From NCBI GenBank assembly GCA_007449985.2, contig VIIQ02000244.1, positions 1 through 64,000 on the forward strand: 64,000 bases of DNA, in the 5' to 3' direction. The first letter of the stretch is position 1; each line of letters starts with the position of its first letter. Positions 34,187 to 45,214 of the stretch are shown here, one piece after another. A program made the translations under genes and the position numbers. This DNA comes from Desmodesmus armatus (taxonomy: Eukaryota > Chlorophyta > Chlorophyceae > Sphaeropleales > Scenedesmaceae). The notes under the pieces were generated by a model. That model was given only the letters and a program-made list of their open reading frames with translations. It was not told the origin of the DNA and did not search any database.

Positions 34187-36896
34187 TTATTTGCTAGCAC
34201 ACTCCTTGAAGCCCGCCTTTATTCCTGTCACCCACAGGTCAGCCGCAGTGTGACCGTGAGTGAGTGTGCCGAGCCCAAAGTACAGCTCGTACCACTCAGG
34301 CCACATGCGCCTCAGCAGGGCCCCTGTCTCAGGCATCTTGAGGCCTAGCCTGTTGGCATAGTGGTTGTAGGCCAGCTCCCAGCCGGCAGGAAGGTACTCA
34401 GCTCCCACCTGAGCACACGACAGGGCAGCATCCGCACAGCAGAGTGGAAAACAGGGGCTGAGTAAAAAATCAGTGCTGTCTGTACATGAGAAAGGAGAAC
34501 TCCTTGCTGGTGCTGAATCACACTGTATTGACAGGCACACATGAACGGCTGGTCACCCAGACAGCTCACCATGTACTTGAAGTCATCCCTGGTTTTGTCC
34601 ATCACGCGCACGCTGGTGGTGCTGTTGTGTGCCGCCCAGATCTGCCGCTCCAAATCAAACTTCCAAAACATGCCCCTGGGTGGTGTCGGCATGCTCTCAA
34701 AGAACTTGAACCCCTGCGGCAGCATCTGCTCATCCCTGTCCACAGCAGCCCTCACAATGCGCGCATGCAGCTCAACGGCAGCTGCCAGGGCATGGTCATT
34801 GCTGCTGTACCAGTCCTCGTCCTGCTGCCATGCCATTTCAGCTGCTTGAAGCAGGCCAGCCAGGCCCATCTGCAGGGGTAGACATTCAGCAGTGCAGATA
34901 GTAGGAACAGCACAAGCGGCGAGAGTCAGCATGGCATACAGAAAGACAGCCGCCGTGGTGAGCCAACTGTGTGTGCTGCCACCACCAACAGCATGGCTTG
35001 ACTGATGCAGGTGCGCGGCATGCCTGATCTCTGCTCTGTGTACTGATGTACCTTCAGTTATCTGCTGACTGCGTGGTGCAAGGAATGCTGGTTCCATTCA
35101 TTGATGTAAGCCCCATGAGCTGATGGGCCTCCCACTACGGGTGTTAGCCACCAACACCGAGCAGGCCAGTACAAGAAGCCTTAGCCACCAGATATGATAG
35201 CTGCCGCAAGGACTGTCAACTGAAGGACACCCAGGCCGCCGCTTCACCTGGGTATGGTAGATGTCTCGCTGCGTCTCTGTCGTTTCCCCAAGCCAATGGC
35301 CCTCGGCCCATATGTCCTTGCCCCAGCGCAGGTAACGCTGCACTGTCGCATCAAACACAGCATGCGCCTTGTCCCAGCGCGCCCTGTCATCTGACAGCAC
35401 TGCTACAGCAGCCATGGCATCAACAATGGCTGCGTGGAAGTTGGAGTGGAGGGTGCCCAGGTCAGATTCATCTACGAAGTAGTCCATCTGGGGCATGAGT
35501 TGGCTGTTGACCCACTTGACAAAGTCTGTGATCAGCGCTGGGGGTGCTTCATTCCTCAAGAGCTCCAGCGCCCTAGCCATACCTGCAGCACAGCAAGCAA
35601 CAGCACACCAGGAGGCCGGTCAGGTGTCCAAAACAGTGACACCCATTGCATAGGCCATGCCACACTGGACAGGCGCCTATGTCTGCATTGCTGGACAAAG
35701 ATAACAGCAGCACCAGTTGCAGGGCAGATGCTAACAGTGTCACTGGCTGCCATGGTCTGGAACTACCAAGATTCATGCCAGCCCAGTGACTGCAGCCAGG
35801 CCCACTCACTTGCTATCGCCCAGCCTGCCTCCAGCGGCCCATTCCTGTGCTTCACGCCCTGGTGACTGTTGGTCCGAGCCCATGCTGCTATGATGTCTAG
35901 CGCTGTCTGCGCGTGCCTGCTATCTCCAGTGGCCCACCAGGCAACTGCCTGCTTGTACGCCATCACTGCATCCAACTCAACGAATGACAGATGCCCACAG
36001 AGCTGCTGGGGGGCACGGGGGTCAAATGACTCAGCACACGGCCGCTGCTGCGCCGGCCTGTAGTCAACACCACCCCAGTCAATGTCGACTTCCCGCACTG
36101 CGTATGGGCCTCTGTATCCCTCTGGGGGGCAGTCAGTGGGGGGCGCCCACTTCCTGCCTGTCCCTGGAACGGTGTAAAACTTAGGCCTGACACCACCGCC
36201 AGATAGCAGGGCTCTCTGAGCTGCCCACTGGGGCTGCCGCCGCTCCTGCAGCCGCTGCTGCATGAGCACTAGCTCAGCTGGCCCGGCCAGGGCTGCAGGG
36301 TGCACAAAACCACTGACGTTATTCACTGACTGAAGCCGCTGCATTCTGTTCCTGATGCTGCTGGGGAGCTGCTCCACTGCATGGCCCTTGACCTGTTTGA
36401 TGTCCTCTGTGCTGAGCCTGGGGGCAAACTGCGTGCTGACCAGCACAGGCTCTCGGCTGCTTTGGGGTATCGCTGGCAGCTGCACTGGCACGAAGCACTG
36501 TGGGTGCAGGTGGTCGAAGCTTGGACGTGACATGGGGTGAAGGTCGACCCTTTTGCTGGTCCGTGCTAGTGCAACAGCCTCACTCTGTGCTACTGCTGCG
36601 AGGTCTGACCCGATGCGCTGGTTGCTGGGGCCTGCTGCCACTGGGACAAAGAGCTGGCAGCAGATGCTGCGCTGCTTGGCTCCCAGATGACTACAGTGCA
36701 CCGTTTGTCGTTCCGTGCTGCATGTGTTGCTGCTTGCTGCGTTGGGATCAGCCCCCACACCAAGGGTGCCAGCTGCTTTGGTGTCACCCACATCAACTGC
36801 AGCAGCTGCTGACGAAGGTGTGGGGAAGCTGAACAATACCAAGTATATCACTATGCAACATGTATTTAGACAACTTCTGCTGAGGCTGCTGTGCAT
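34187..36896 (-). CDS. Secreted alginate-lyase-family protein
   Basis: Exons 35810..36896, 35248..35582, 34570..34869 and 34187..34408 join in phase to 647 residues. The N-terminus (MHSSLSRSC, then CIVIYLVLFSFPTPSSAAA) is a signal peptide. From about residue 290 the protein matches the Alginate_lyase (PF05426, PL5-like) alpha/alpha-toroid fold: LDAVMAYKQAVAWWATGD, ALDIIAAWA, GPLEAGWAIASMARALELL, SNFHAAIVDAMAAVAV (aligned with the Asn-x-His active region, about 409-411), TQMGLAGLLQAAEMAWQQ, and YNHYANRLGLKMPETG near the end. Family enzymes cleave mannuronate-rich uronic acid polymers by beta-elimination; in a green alga the substrate may be a wall or matrix uronan, or the protein may be a non-catalytic relative. 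Residues 35-290 are unassigned. Orientation is the same as HFM1 and the methyltransferase. Confidence 0.82.
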
Positions 36897-37265
36897 TGGC
36901 GCACACTACGCCTTCGCGCCAAGTGAGAGCCCTGAGAAGCTAGTCGCTCAAACGTGAATGTTCATAAGTTGATACTCAGATAACTTCGAAGCTTGATTTG
37001 TGAGCCGTTGCCATGCGTTGTGCTCGAGGAATGAGCAGATCTATTGGCCTGGAACAAAAACACGACACGAACAGAGCAACAGGGGACCAATTGATCGAAG
37101 ATTTTGAGTTTCATGCATAGCCAATGGTTTGTGCGTCAACGCCAAAAGGGAACTTTACCTTGCTGACAGGGGGTCTGCGGGTGGGCAGTCAACATTGTTA
37201 TCCAGTGGTTGTTGACAGGCTGGCATCCAAGGATGACTGCCCCTAGTTGTCAAAAAGCTCTGGCA
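36897..37265. other. Lyase promoter side and methyltransferase 3' side
   Basis: A 370-base gap between two minus-strand genes. Nothing beyond the expected 5' and 3' flanks is visible. Confidence 0.4.
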
Positions 37266-40218
37266 TCAGCAATTGTTACATGAACGCTGCATCAAGCATA
37301 AGCTTCCCCATATGGGCTGGCCAGCGTTCTGCCGTATCTGTGCCTCCTTCACCATTATCACCTCCCAACCAGAGTCCTGTGCAACTCGGCGTAGGTATGC
37401 AGGTGAGTGGGCATACCGTCCTGTTGGCTGCAATACGTACGCCGATACATCGCTGCTGCTGCTGCTGCTGCATGTGCTGTCTGGTGGCCCTGTCTGATCA
37501 CTGCCACCTTCGGTCTTCAGCAGCTCAGTAGAGAAAGCAAACACCGCCCTGCACACAAGGCGCGCACATACATCACCACATCAGTCATGCTGTATTGCTG
37601 GAGCATCTGGAGTTGCAAGCATGTCGCAGGCACTGCTTCACCTTCTTCATAAGCCTGATGCAACTGCAGCTGTCTTACCACCCCTGCATGCAGGTAAGGT
37701 GCAGAGGTCCAGCCCTGAAACATGCTGCAACTGCAAGCCTGTCCGCAAGAAAGCACAGCATTGCCACTGCTTTGTCTGTGGACAGGCAACAGTACTCGAC
37801 ACAACACAGCCGCATCACAGACCTGTCAGCTGCAGCATCAGCGGCCGCTTGCAGGACAGGCTGGAGGTCGCCGATGTACACAAACACATCAGCAGCCACC
37901 AGCAAGTCAAAAGCAGCACGACCTGGCAACAGCAGCAGCAGCAGCAGCAGTGGCAGCACTTGGCAGCAGACCGGTGGACTTCATGGTGTGCAGACATGAC
38001 AGCATCCGGCCTCATCATTTTTGCGTGCAGCGACCACACACAACCAGAACCATCACCCTGCTGCAGTGATAGGCCAGAAAGCAAGACTTGTCAAGGCTTG
38101 CAAGATGCAGCTGCACAATTTGTGCAGCAATGCTGCCGGTCACTCACCCTGCTTCTCCACTGCGCCCTGCAAGAAGTGCACCAGCTCATCCACAGCCAGT
38201 GCATCATAGCAGCCCCGCTCCTCTGCCTTGTTCACCATGCCCCGAGACAGGTCAACACCAACCAGCTGCTGCGTGTGGGGCCGCAGCAGAGGTCCCATCA
38301 GGCCTGTGCCACAGCCTAGGTCCACACAGCGACACCACCTGGGCTGCTGCTGGTGCTGCTGCTCCTGGGGGTTGCTTACTGCAGTTGTGCTGCTTGCCAA
38401 ACCCTGTGCATACTGTAGGAGGCATTGCCTGCAGCCAAGCAAGCACCAGATGGCAGCAATATAGCTCCTGAACGCGGTGTTCACACGCCCTGCATGCACT
38501 GAGCTTACTTCTTGGGCTGCATGAAACGGAAAGGCTACGGCTCCTATGCGTCCCCAAACAATTCGGTACTTGGCCACAACCAGCAGCATGCCGCTGGCTT
38601 GGGGATGAATAGTGTAACAGGGTGCAGGTGTTGCCCCTCAGAGGACTCAATGAGCGGTGCTGCAGTAAGTGAACCCTCACATGAGCGCTGCTGGTGTCTT
38701 GTAGCCCAGCTTGTTCACTAGGTGGTCATCAAAGTGGTCTGAGTAGCCATCAAACAGCTTGGACACTATCTCAGGAGGGCAGGCTGCTGCCTGGGCCCCT
38801 GGAGTCAGTGCCGCCAGCCAGAAGGCTGCCTGGACATGATCAGGGTCCAACTCCAAGTGACGCCTGCAAGGGCATCAAGGGCAATGTAACACCTAGTATT
38901 TTGATCATGGATTTTGTGCATCCATACACATGGCGTCAACACAATACAGAGCCTGGAGTGTGCAAGCAGCATTGGTGCTGGTGGCAGCAGAAGATAACAG
39001 CCCTCCAGACATGCTGTGCGCTGGGGGTTGAAGGCTGAAACTGCTGCAATCTGTCACACTGCCGTGACTGGCAAGGCAGCCCTCGCTGTGCTGCTAGGCA
39101 CCAAGCGCTTGATTGACAATGGCGCGAATGCTTGCTCACCTGTATGACTCAGCTGCTGCCTCAAGTTTGCCCACGTGCCTCAGCACTGAGCCCAGCTTGT
39201 AGTGTGCTGACTGGTGGTTGGGCTGCAGCTGCAGCACTGCCTTGTACACCTCAACTGACCGGGCTGGCTGGCCGGCTGATTTGAGGGCACGGGCCAAGTG
39301 CATGCGGGCCTGCGCATACGGACATCTCAGGAAGCCTAAGGGTCTACCGTACAGTACAGTGTGCGCATGGAGAAGCTAGTCTGATAAAGAAATGCAGAAA
39401 TGCGCTGGGAGATGTCATGATACTTGGACCAGCTGCTATGCACGCCTTCAAGGGAGTGCGGCTGCTGTCAAGCTGCCATCCAGCTCAACCAATCAATCCA
39501 CCCTGAACATAAGAATGCACGTTGCCACTGAAAGCAGACTACACAACCAGGCTGCCAGCTGCTTTGTGGGCAGCAGTGGTGCCTTGCAGTAGTCCCAATC
39601 TATCAAAGACCCTCCAGCCATGTCAGTACCTTGACATCGTTGGGCCGTTTCTCCACCGCACGCTGGAAGGCATCTGCTGCAGCGGCCCACTGCTCTGCTG
39701 CTTCATGCACCACGCCTAAGCTGTGCCTGTAGCGTGCGTTAGAAGGCGCCAGCTGTATTGCTGATTGCACCAGCTGCACTGCCTCCGTGTACTGCATGAC
39801 AAAATGCAAGCCACAGCAGCAGCAGTAGCAGGGTGGACAGACCATACCAGAGAGTGTCTCTGTAGAAAAGTAGCAGACACAGCAAACACCCCCTTTGGGA
39901 AGCGAAACAGCTGCTGCCAGCCTGGCAAGCGTGTGGGGCTTACTTGCTTTGCTCCATAACGCTGCACCAGCAGGGCACCAAGCTGGTGCAAGGCATCTGC
40001 ATGGATTGGATTGGCCTGCAGCACCTGCCGGTAGCATCGCTCTGCCTCTACCCACTGTTGCTGCCGATGGAGCTCAGACGCCTGCACATGCACATGTTGC
40101 AGGTGCAGGAACGGCCTGGCTGGGTGCCCCAAGGCTGGATGAAATACTCAAAAAGTTTTTGCATAGGTTTGAATCGGTAAGGTACCTTTTGCAGAAGTTC
40201 TGAGCAAGTAGCAGTCAT
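37266..40218 (-). CDS. TPR-repeat SAM-dependent methyltransferase (COG4976 type)
   Basis: Eight exons join in phase to 449 residues: 40186..40218, 39944..40081, 39630..39791, 39140..39309, 38681..38863, 38148..38428, 37823..37922 and 37266..37548. Residues about 12-210 are TPR helical pairs (ERCYRQVLQANPIHADAL, SAIQLAPSNARYRHSLG, YKAVLQLQPNHQSAHYKLG). They lead into the family hallmark VSKLFDGYSDHFDDHLVNKLGY, then the SAM-binding Gly motif VDLGCGTG (264-271), acidic VGVDLS, FDLLVAADVFVYIGDL and a C-terminal GRYAHSPAYL. This is the architecture of bacterial predicted TPR methyltransferases; the substrate is unknown. A Gln-rich spacer precedes motif I. No targeting peptide is clear. It is divergent to the small zinc-finger gene. 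Confidence 0.88.
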
Positions 40219-40646
40219 TTTGGTAGGAGGGCAGCTGCTGGGGGCTGCCGCTGCTGCCTGTTGAGCGTTTGTCGGATACTGCGTCAGCCCCAAATATCTT
40301 CACAATCAATCAAAAATCACGTTGTGAGATTATGACACGCTTTGGCGCTTTGAACAGTCGCTGTAACTGTCACAGTTGCAGTTGTCAACTGTGTCCCCGC
40401 TCCATGCCGAACTTCTGCCGGGTTTCTTGCATGCGAACACTTTCACTTTGAATGCGTCTCTGGTCTGCATGCTTTGCTTGAACGCACATACCTGATTTGT
40501 CCCTCTGTCTCAGTACTGATCATGACCTTCCTGCTTTCTGTACTTGGTTGATTGCAAAAGGACACTCCTCTGGCACTCAATACTTGCTTTGATATCACGT
40601 AGATCAACCACTGAAGTCAGTAGCAGAGTCAGCAGCAGAGGCCAGT
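40219..40646. promoter_or_regulatory. Divergent promoter region
   Basis: About 430 bases separate the ATGs of the methyltransferase (-) and the zinc-finger gene (+). Both promoters must lie here. CTGTAACTGTCACAGTTGCA at about 40360..40380 contains a partial inverted repeat. No TATA box is clear. Confidence 0.4.
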
Positions 40647-40970
40647 ATGTCATCCGGCAGTGGAGGTCAATCAGCCAGGAACTCACTGGATGTGGCCGTT
40701 CCAGAGTCTTGTATGGCATGCCACAAGGCACCTATCCAGTATTCCTGCGTTCCATGTGGCCACCCTACACTCTGCAAGGTGCGCTTTGTGCCTGTATAGA
40801 CTGCAGCAGCACTCATTGCATGTCGCCGCAGGCACGGCACAACCTGTAATGCTATGTTGCTTTTGCAGGCATGTGGGATGAAGATGGCGACAGGCGGCAA
40901 GTGCAAGCAGTGCGGCAAGCTGTTTGGACAGTTGAAACGGACTGCAGGCCAGGCCTCAGACACTGCCTGA
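40647..40970 (+). CDS. Small RING-like zinc-finger protein
   Basis: Exons 40647..40778 and 40869..40970 join in phase 0 (GTGCGC donor, TTTTGCAG acceptor) to a 77-residue protein. Cysteines and a histidine are spaced CMACHK...YSCVPCGHPTLCKACGMKM...GKCKQCGKLF, that is four Cys pairs with an intervening PCGH, which is the pattern of a compact C3HC4-type RING or related treble-clef zinc finger as found at the ends of plant ubiquitin ligases. Standing alone at this size it may be a ubiquitin E3 or an adaptor; function is inference. The short open frame would be missed by simple length filters. The start ATG gives a Ser/Gly-rich leader of about 20 residues. Confidence 0.7.
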
Positions 40971-42005
40971 CAGTCTCATGACGTGCCCACCCACGTCTGC
41001 CAGCCCCTGCTTGCTTCTTGCTCCACTGACAATCTGGGACTTGACAAGCGCACGTGACGCATCAGCAGTGCTATCTGTACGGAGTGAACAGTAGCAGGTT
41101 CTCACAGCGTTGTGCATCCATCGCCGTCCTGCATTGGTGCAGTGCAGCTGGCCACTGTGAACGCTTGTACTACTACCCACACCAGTCTGCACTGTGCCCT
41201 TTGGGCACTTTCCCTTCTGCCATTCACATTTTGGTGTTGCCATATGACATTGTTGTGTTGCATGATAGGTTTTCACCCTTGACAAGGGGTAGAGCTGCAC
41301 CTGCAGGTTTTTGAAGGTGTTGTTCGTATGTACATCAGCTGGCTGTCTTTCTGACATACTGTGCAGCCGATTTGACGTTCTGCATGGCGCATGCAAGATA
41401 ATTGACCAGAGCCAGGCACCCCATGGCGTGTCTGCTGCAGCAGGCAGCCTGTTATCTGCCTCAGCAGATGTTGTTACATATGCACCTGGCGCTGCTGCCA
41501 GGGCTTGTGCGCTGGTGCTCCAGCACTGTGCAGACCACAGGCGGCCAGGTGCTTGACCTGGGTTGCGGCCAGCTGTGGCCATAATACAGGCCAGCAATAC
41601 ACCACAGCACTGGCGACTCTGCCCCTTGCATGCAGGCAGCCGTGTGCGGCTGTGGTGCGGTCGCATGCAATCCAACGACAAAGGCTGTGTACGGCACTGG
41701 TGTGCCGGCAGCACCAACAACAGAGATCTGTGCATGCCCAACAGGTCCAAACTTGACAGCTGCACAATGAACACTGGATGTACATGTGTAGCACTGCTAC
41801 ACTGACCACACCACCTCTTGCCCATGCAACACGTATGAGTGTCCCAAAAACATTCCGAGGCAACTGCCCACGACCAAAAACATTCCGAGGCAACTGCCCA
41901 CGACACAGCTGGACACAGGTCACGCCTTACAGTCACTAAGCAAGCATGCACAGCTGCTGCACAATGGCTGCGCAGCGGCACAATTGCTGTGCAATGCAAC
42001 AGCAT
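40956..42005 (-). CDS. Doubtful long open frame, possible unknown protein
   Basis: The minus frame is open for 379 codons (40956..42095), with the first ATG at 42005 giving 349 residues. No domain is recognised. Composition is rich in Cys, His, Ser and Arg, as expected of an antisense or random frame rather than a folded protein. The 30-base tandem duplication at 41844..41903 is in frame and duplicates ten residues (WAVASECFWS register). Its end overlaps the last 15 bases of the zinc-finger gene on the other strand. The open length is unusual for chance in this composition, so it is listed, but it may be non-coding. Confidence 0.25.
   Translation of the reverse strand: MLLHCTAIVPLRSHCAAAVHACLVTVRRDLCPAVSWAVASECFWSWAVASECFWDTHTCCMGKRWCGQCSSATHVHPVFIVQLSSLDLLGMHRSLLLVLPAHQCRTQPLSLDCMRPHHSRTRLPACKGQSRQCCGVLLACIMATAGRNPGQAPGRLWSAQCWSTSAQALAAAPGAYVTTSAEADNRLPAAADTPWGAWLWSIILHAPCRTSNRLHSMSERQPADVHTNNTFKNLQVQLYPLSRVKTYHATQQCHMATPKCEWQKGKCPKGTVQTGVGSSTSVHSGQLHCTNAGRRWMHNAVRTCYCSLRTDSTADASRALVKSQIVSGARSKQGLADVGGHVMRLSGSV
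41844..41903. repeat. 30-base perfect tandem duplication
   Basis: Units 41844..41873 and 41874..41903 are identical (CCAAAAACATTCCGAGGCAA followed by CTGCCCACGA). The sequence is unrelated to the other 30-base repeat at 28381..28470. Confidence 0.95.
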
Positions 42006-42294
42006 ATCCCCGACAACTAGCTTGGTTGAACAAATATGAACTTGATATGCAGTGCGTTCATAGGGAGCATGCTGTGGAGGGTTTGGGAGTGGCACCTGAC
42101 ATCACAGCACAGCAATTGCTGCGCAGCCATACAACACAGCATACGGTATGCTTGATGACAAAGCCTGGCAAAGCCTGCTTTCAGCTGACAATGGGTCACT
42201 GCTGCTGCTGCCACATGTGGCAATAGCTGCACCCCATGCACTGTGTGGCACACGACTGGTGCAGGTAGCAGCTGCTCAAAATGGCAGCTGCAGG

Positions 42295-42750
42295 TCAGCG
42301 GCCCTTCCCAGTGATGGCGTTGAACAGCTTCTTCACGTCTGCCTTCCAGCTGATCACCCTGTCCTGCAGGACTGGTGTGGCCTCCACAGCCAGCACAGGT
42401 TTCACCCTGAAGGTCTTACAGCTGGCTCCCTTGTTGTGTGTTGGGCACTCTGGCACCACGTACCACTTGGTGTGTAGCAACGCTGCTGTGGTAGGGCCCA
42501 TGGAAATCTTGACATGGCCGCCAGATAGTCTGTCTGATCTGCTGCATCCCTCAGCACAACAAACCAGCTGCACAGGCCCACCCTTTGTGGCTTTGCCTAC
42601 TACGTCTCTGTAGTGCTGTATCCAGCTCTTGCCCTTCGCTCCTGGGGGCTTCCCCACGTTGGCTGTGCCTAGGACGTTCACGACAGCAGTGCCTTTGGGC
42701 AGAAATCGCACTGTCACTGCCTCCTGGGCGGCTGGGCCTGGATTTGGCAT
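42295..42750 (-). CDS. Unrecognised small Cys/His protein
   Basis: An uninterrupted minus frame with ATG at 42750 and stop at 42295 gives 151 residues. I cannot name it. The middle reads QLVCCAEGCSR, LSGGHVKIS, TKWYVVPECPTHNKGASCK: a Cys pair, GGHV, and a VPxCxxHN box. That layout resembles small zinc-binding hypothetical proteins (CxxxxC...GxHV...Y-VPxCxxCN) known from bacteria and viruses, in which the metal ligands are the Cys and His residues; I infer a single zinc site. The first 50 residues contain GTANVGKPPGAKGKSWIQ and a likely helix. The C-terminus is ISWKADVKKLFNAITG. It is intron-free in an intron-rich genome and stands alone, so acquisition by transfer is possible. An upstream exon cannot be excluded. 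Confidence 0.5.
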   Translation of the reverse strand: MPNPGPAAQEAVTVRFLPKGTAVVNVLGTANVGKPPGAKGKSWIQHYRDVVGKATKGGPVQLVCCAEGCSRSDRLSGGHVKISMGPTTAALLHTKWYVVPECPTHNKGASCKTFRVKPVLAVEATPVLQDRVISWKADVKKLFNAITGKGR

Positions 42751-45214
42751 GCCTGTTTGCTGTTTTGCTGCCTGCAGCAGCAGCACCGCCCCTCAGCAAG
42801 AACAAGACTATGCTGTGCTGCCAACTGTGGAGAACTATTGTTGGTTCTGAAAGCATCAAATCCAAGTTTATTCAGCTCGTTGAGACATCCGGACAGATAT
42901 CGAATTGCGAGCGGGAAAAGAATGTGGGGCTACGAGAGTCATTCGAGATCGTTGTGAAGGCAATCCAGGCATTGAGTCAGATAATACATTTTATGACAGA
43001 AGGGTCTGGCCTCAATGGTCAGCTAGGCTTCAGTGAACCGTACCCGTCTGGGGCATCACAAGCAGTGTTGTGCTTTCAGTGACGAGGCAAATGCCGCTTC
43101 TTCGAATCATTGTTTCCACCTACGAGTAATTCAAAAGCTGTTGAGCCTTGTGCAACCTGTGAAGCCAGCGGAGGACCCAGCAAAACATGCTGCACTCCCC
43201 CCCCCCCCCCCCCCCCGGGGGGTGTGACGATGAAGCCTGTGAATGAGCCCCATCGTCTGACTGAGCAAAACAAGAACATGTACCACTACCTCGCCAAATG
43301 CAGTGGAGGTTGTCTCATGCAATATCGCAACCCAGACTGGCACAACAACTCAACACCTGCTGAAGGCTGTTGGGTCACCACACTTCTGCACGACACTCTG
43401 CCTCCGTAAGCAGCGTATCAACACCATGCTGGAGTCAGGCACATCCCCACTCGCTAGCACACGTGCAACCAACAGCCATTCAGTCGCGCATCTGCCGCTG
43501 TTCTGCGGTAATTTTGCATGGTGCATGGCACAATCAGCTGGCAGCTGACACCGCTGAGCTCCTCCTTTGCTGGTTCTGCAAGCTGCTGTGTTCACGACTT
43601 GGTCAAGGGGCGCCTCTACTGCTGCTGCTGCTGCTGCTGCTGCAATAAAACAATAATTGCTGTAGTTGACTCACACCACTGCACCGGCCCCCTGTCGAGT
43701 GTTGTTCCTCACCAATCACTGTACAGATCTGTCAGAAATTCAGCCTGCTGGCCATCACGGCTGGCTGGACTGCTGGACTGCTGTTGCCAACTGTGCAGCA
43801 CATGCTTGCAACATCTGTGTGTTGGCCAGCACTGAAATGGACATGCCAGAAAGGATGTCTAGGCTCTTCAGGCTTGGGGAGAGGCTTCAAAGCATGAATT
43901 CCTTTCAGGAATTCCTTTCATCATGCTGCCTTCTGCTGATGACATGTAACAGAAACTCCTCTCCCCAACTCTCACCCTCTTGCTCCCTCGCCCTGCAGGT
44001 CCCTGCCCCCCATCGCATCAGCATGTTGATGCCATGGGGCATGCGCATGCCCCCTCTCATTCGCTTGCTCCACTGGGGACACCTGGGCCAGGTGCTGCTC
44101 CTGAATGGATGTTGCTACATGCTGTTTTTACAGCCATAACACATCCAGTCATTGAGCTTTCTGCTACAAATTGAAGGAGCCTCACGCAGGCCCCTCCAGA
44201 ATTTGAGGAAATACAGGAAATCAAAGGAGGTTTTGAGGGGTGGGAAGGGTTTTGACACTGCACCCTGGGACCATGAGTGGCAAGCAGCGTGGAGGCGCGT
44301 AGCTGTAGGGTTTGTCACAAACCTGTAAGGCCTTGTGTGAACGTCTCGTTCTCCCACGTGGACTGTACTTGTCCAAAATAAAATTGTCACCAACGGCTGC
44401 ATCTGGAGCTCAGGTGACAAGCCTTGACAGCAGGGCATGCCGACTGGTCTGGGCTGGCCAAATGCTTGCAATCATCCTAGGGGACCTTCTTGGTGTACGG
44501 ATCACCAGGAAGAGGTCACCAGAACCAGGGGGTTTTCAGATCCCAGTGATCAAGTTCCCAATCTTCTGCTCTGCAGCTGAGGGGGTTGCATGTATGCTGG
44601 GTGCTTGGACAGCTGTTTCGCTTATGCAACAGCCTGACCCTGCTCTGGCCGGCACGGCTGCCAAATCTTGTCGCCCAGCGCACAACCTTATACAGCTGTC
44701 TGCACAGCGGCTAGCCTAGAAAGCGCTCCCTCACATTCAGCTTGACCCTGTTGCACCCATGCTTCGCCTCGTTTCCTCCCTCCTCGTCCCTTTCACTGTG
44801 TTGCCTTCTCCTGACCCTCCACTTGCCAATCCACTGCCAATCCCTGTAGGGACAGCTGTCCCTTCCCACATTCCCTTCCTCCCTGTGTCCCGTTACTTTC
44901 CTGCCGTTCGCTTTGTGCCTTATGCCACTTCTGCTACACCACACAGCCCCTATATACAGCCATCAGCAGACCATCATTATCGCAGGTCATTGGAAGGGTG
45001 GGGTCACCCAGAGGTGCGGGAGCAAAAGTCACAACAAGCGTTCTCGTCCCGCGTTTTCACTATTCTTACGCCTGCATGGTTTCTTCAACGTCCCCCTGTC
45101 CGAGGGTTCGTCCCGCCTCACCACCATATCAAAACCTTTCCAGGCGTTGCTGATCCCAGTTGCTGACACGCGCTCAACGGCTGTGCTTGGCCGCTTGTGA
45201 AAGAATTGCCAGTA
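42751..45214. other. Gene-poor stretch of about 2.5 kb
   Basis: No frame is convincing. Contents noted: a C-run/G-run junction at about 43196..43220, a GCT repeat (about eight units) at 43619..43643, and a short palindromic cluster of GAATTCCTTTC words at about 43897..43922. A 135-codon Pro/Phe-rich plus frame at 44759..45166 has no recognisable domain. It should include the U-box gene promoter, possibly also a 5' exon. Confidence 0.4.

Noticed and set aside
44759..45166. 135-codon Pro/Phe-rich plus-strand frame as a gene
   Set aside because: No domain, no splice partners, and an equally long frame on the opposite strand; no positive evidence for coding.
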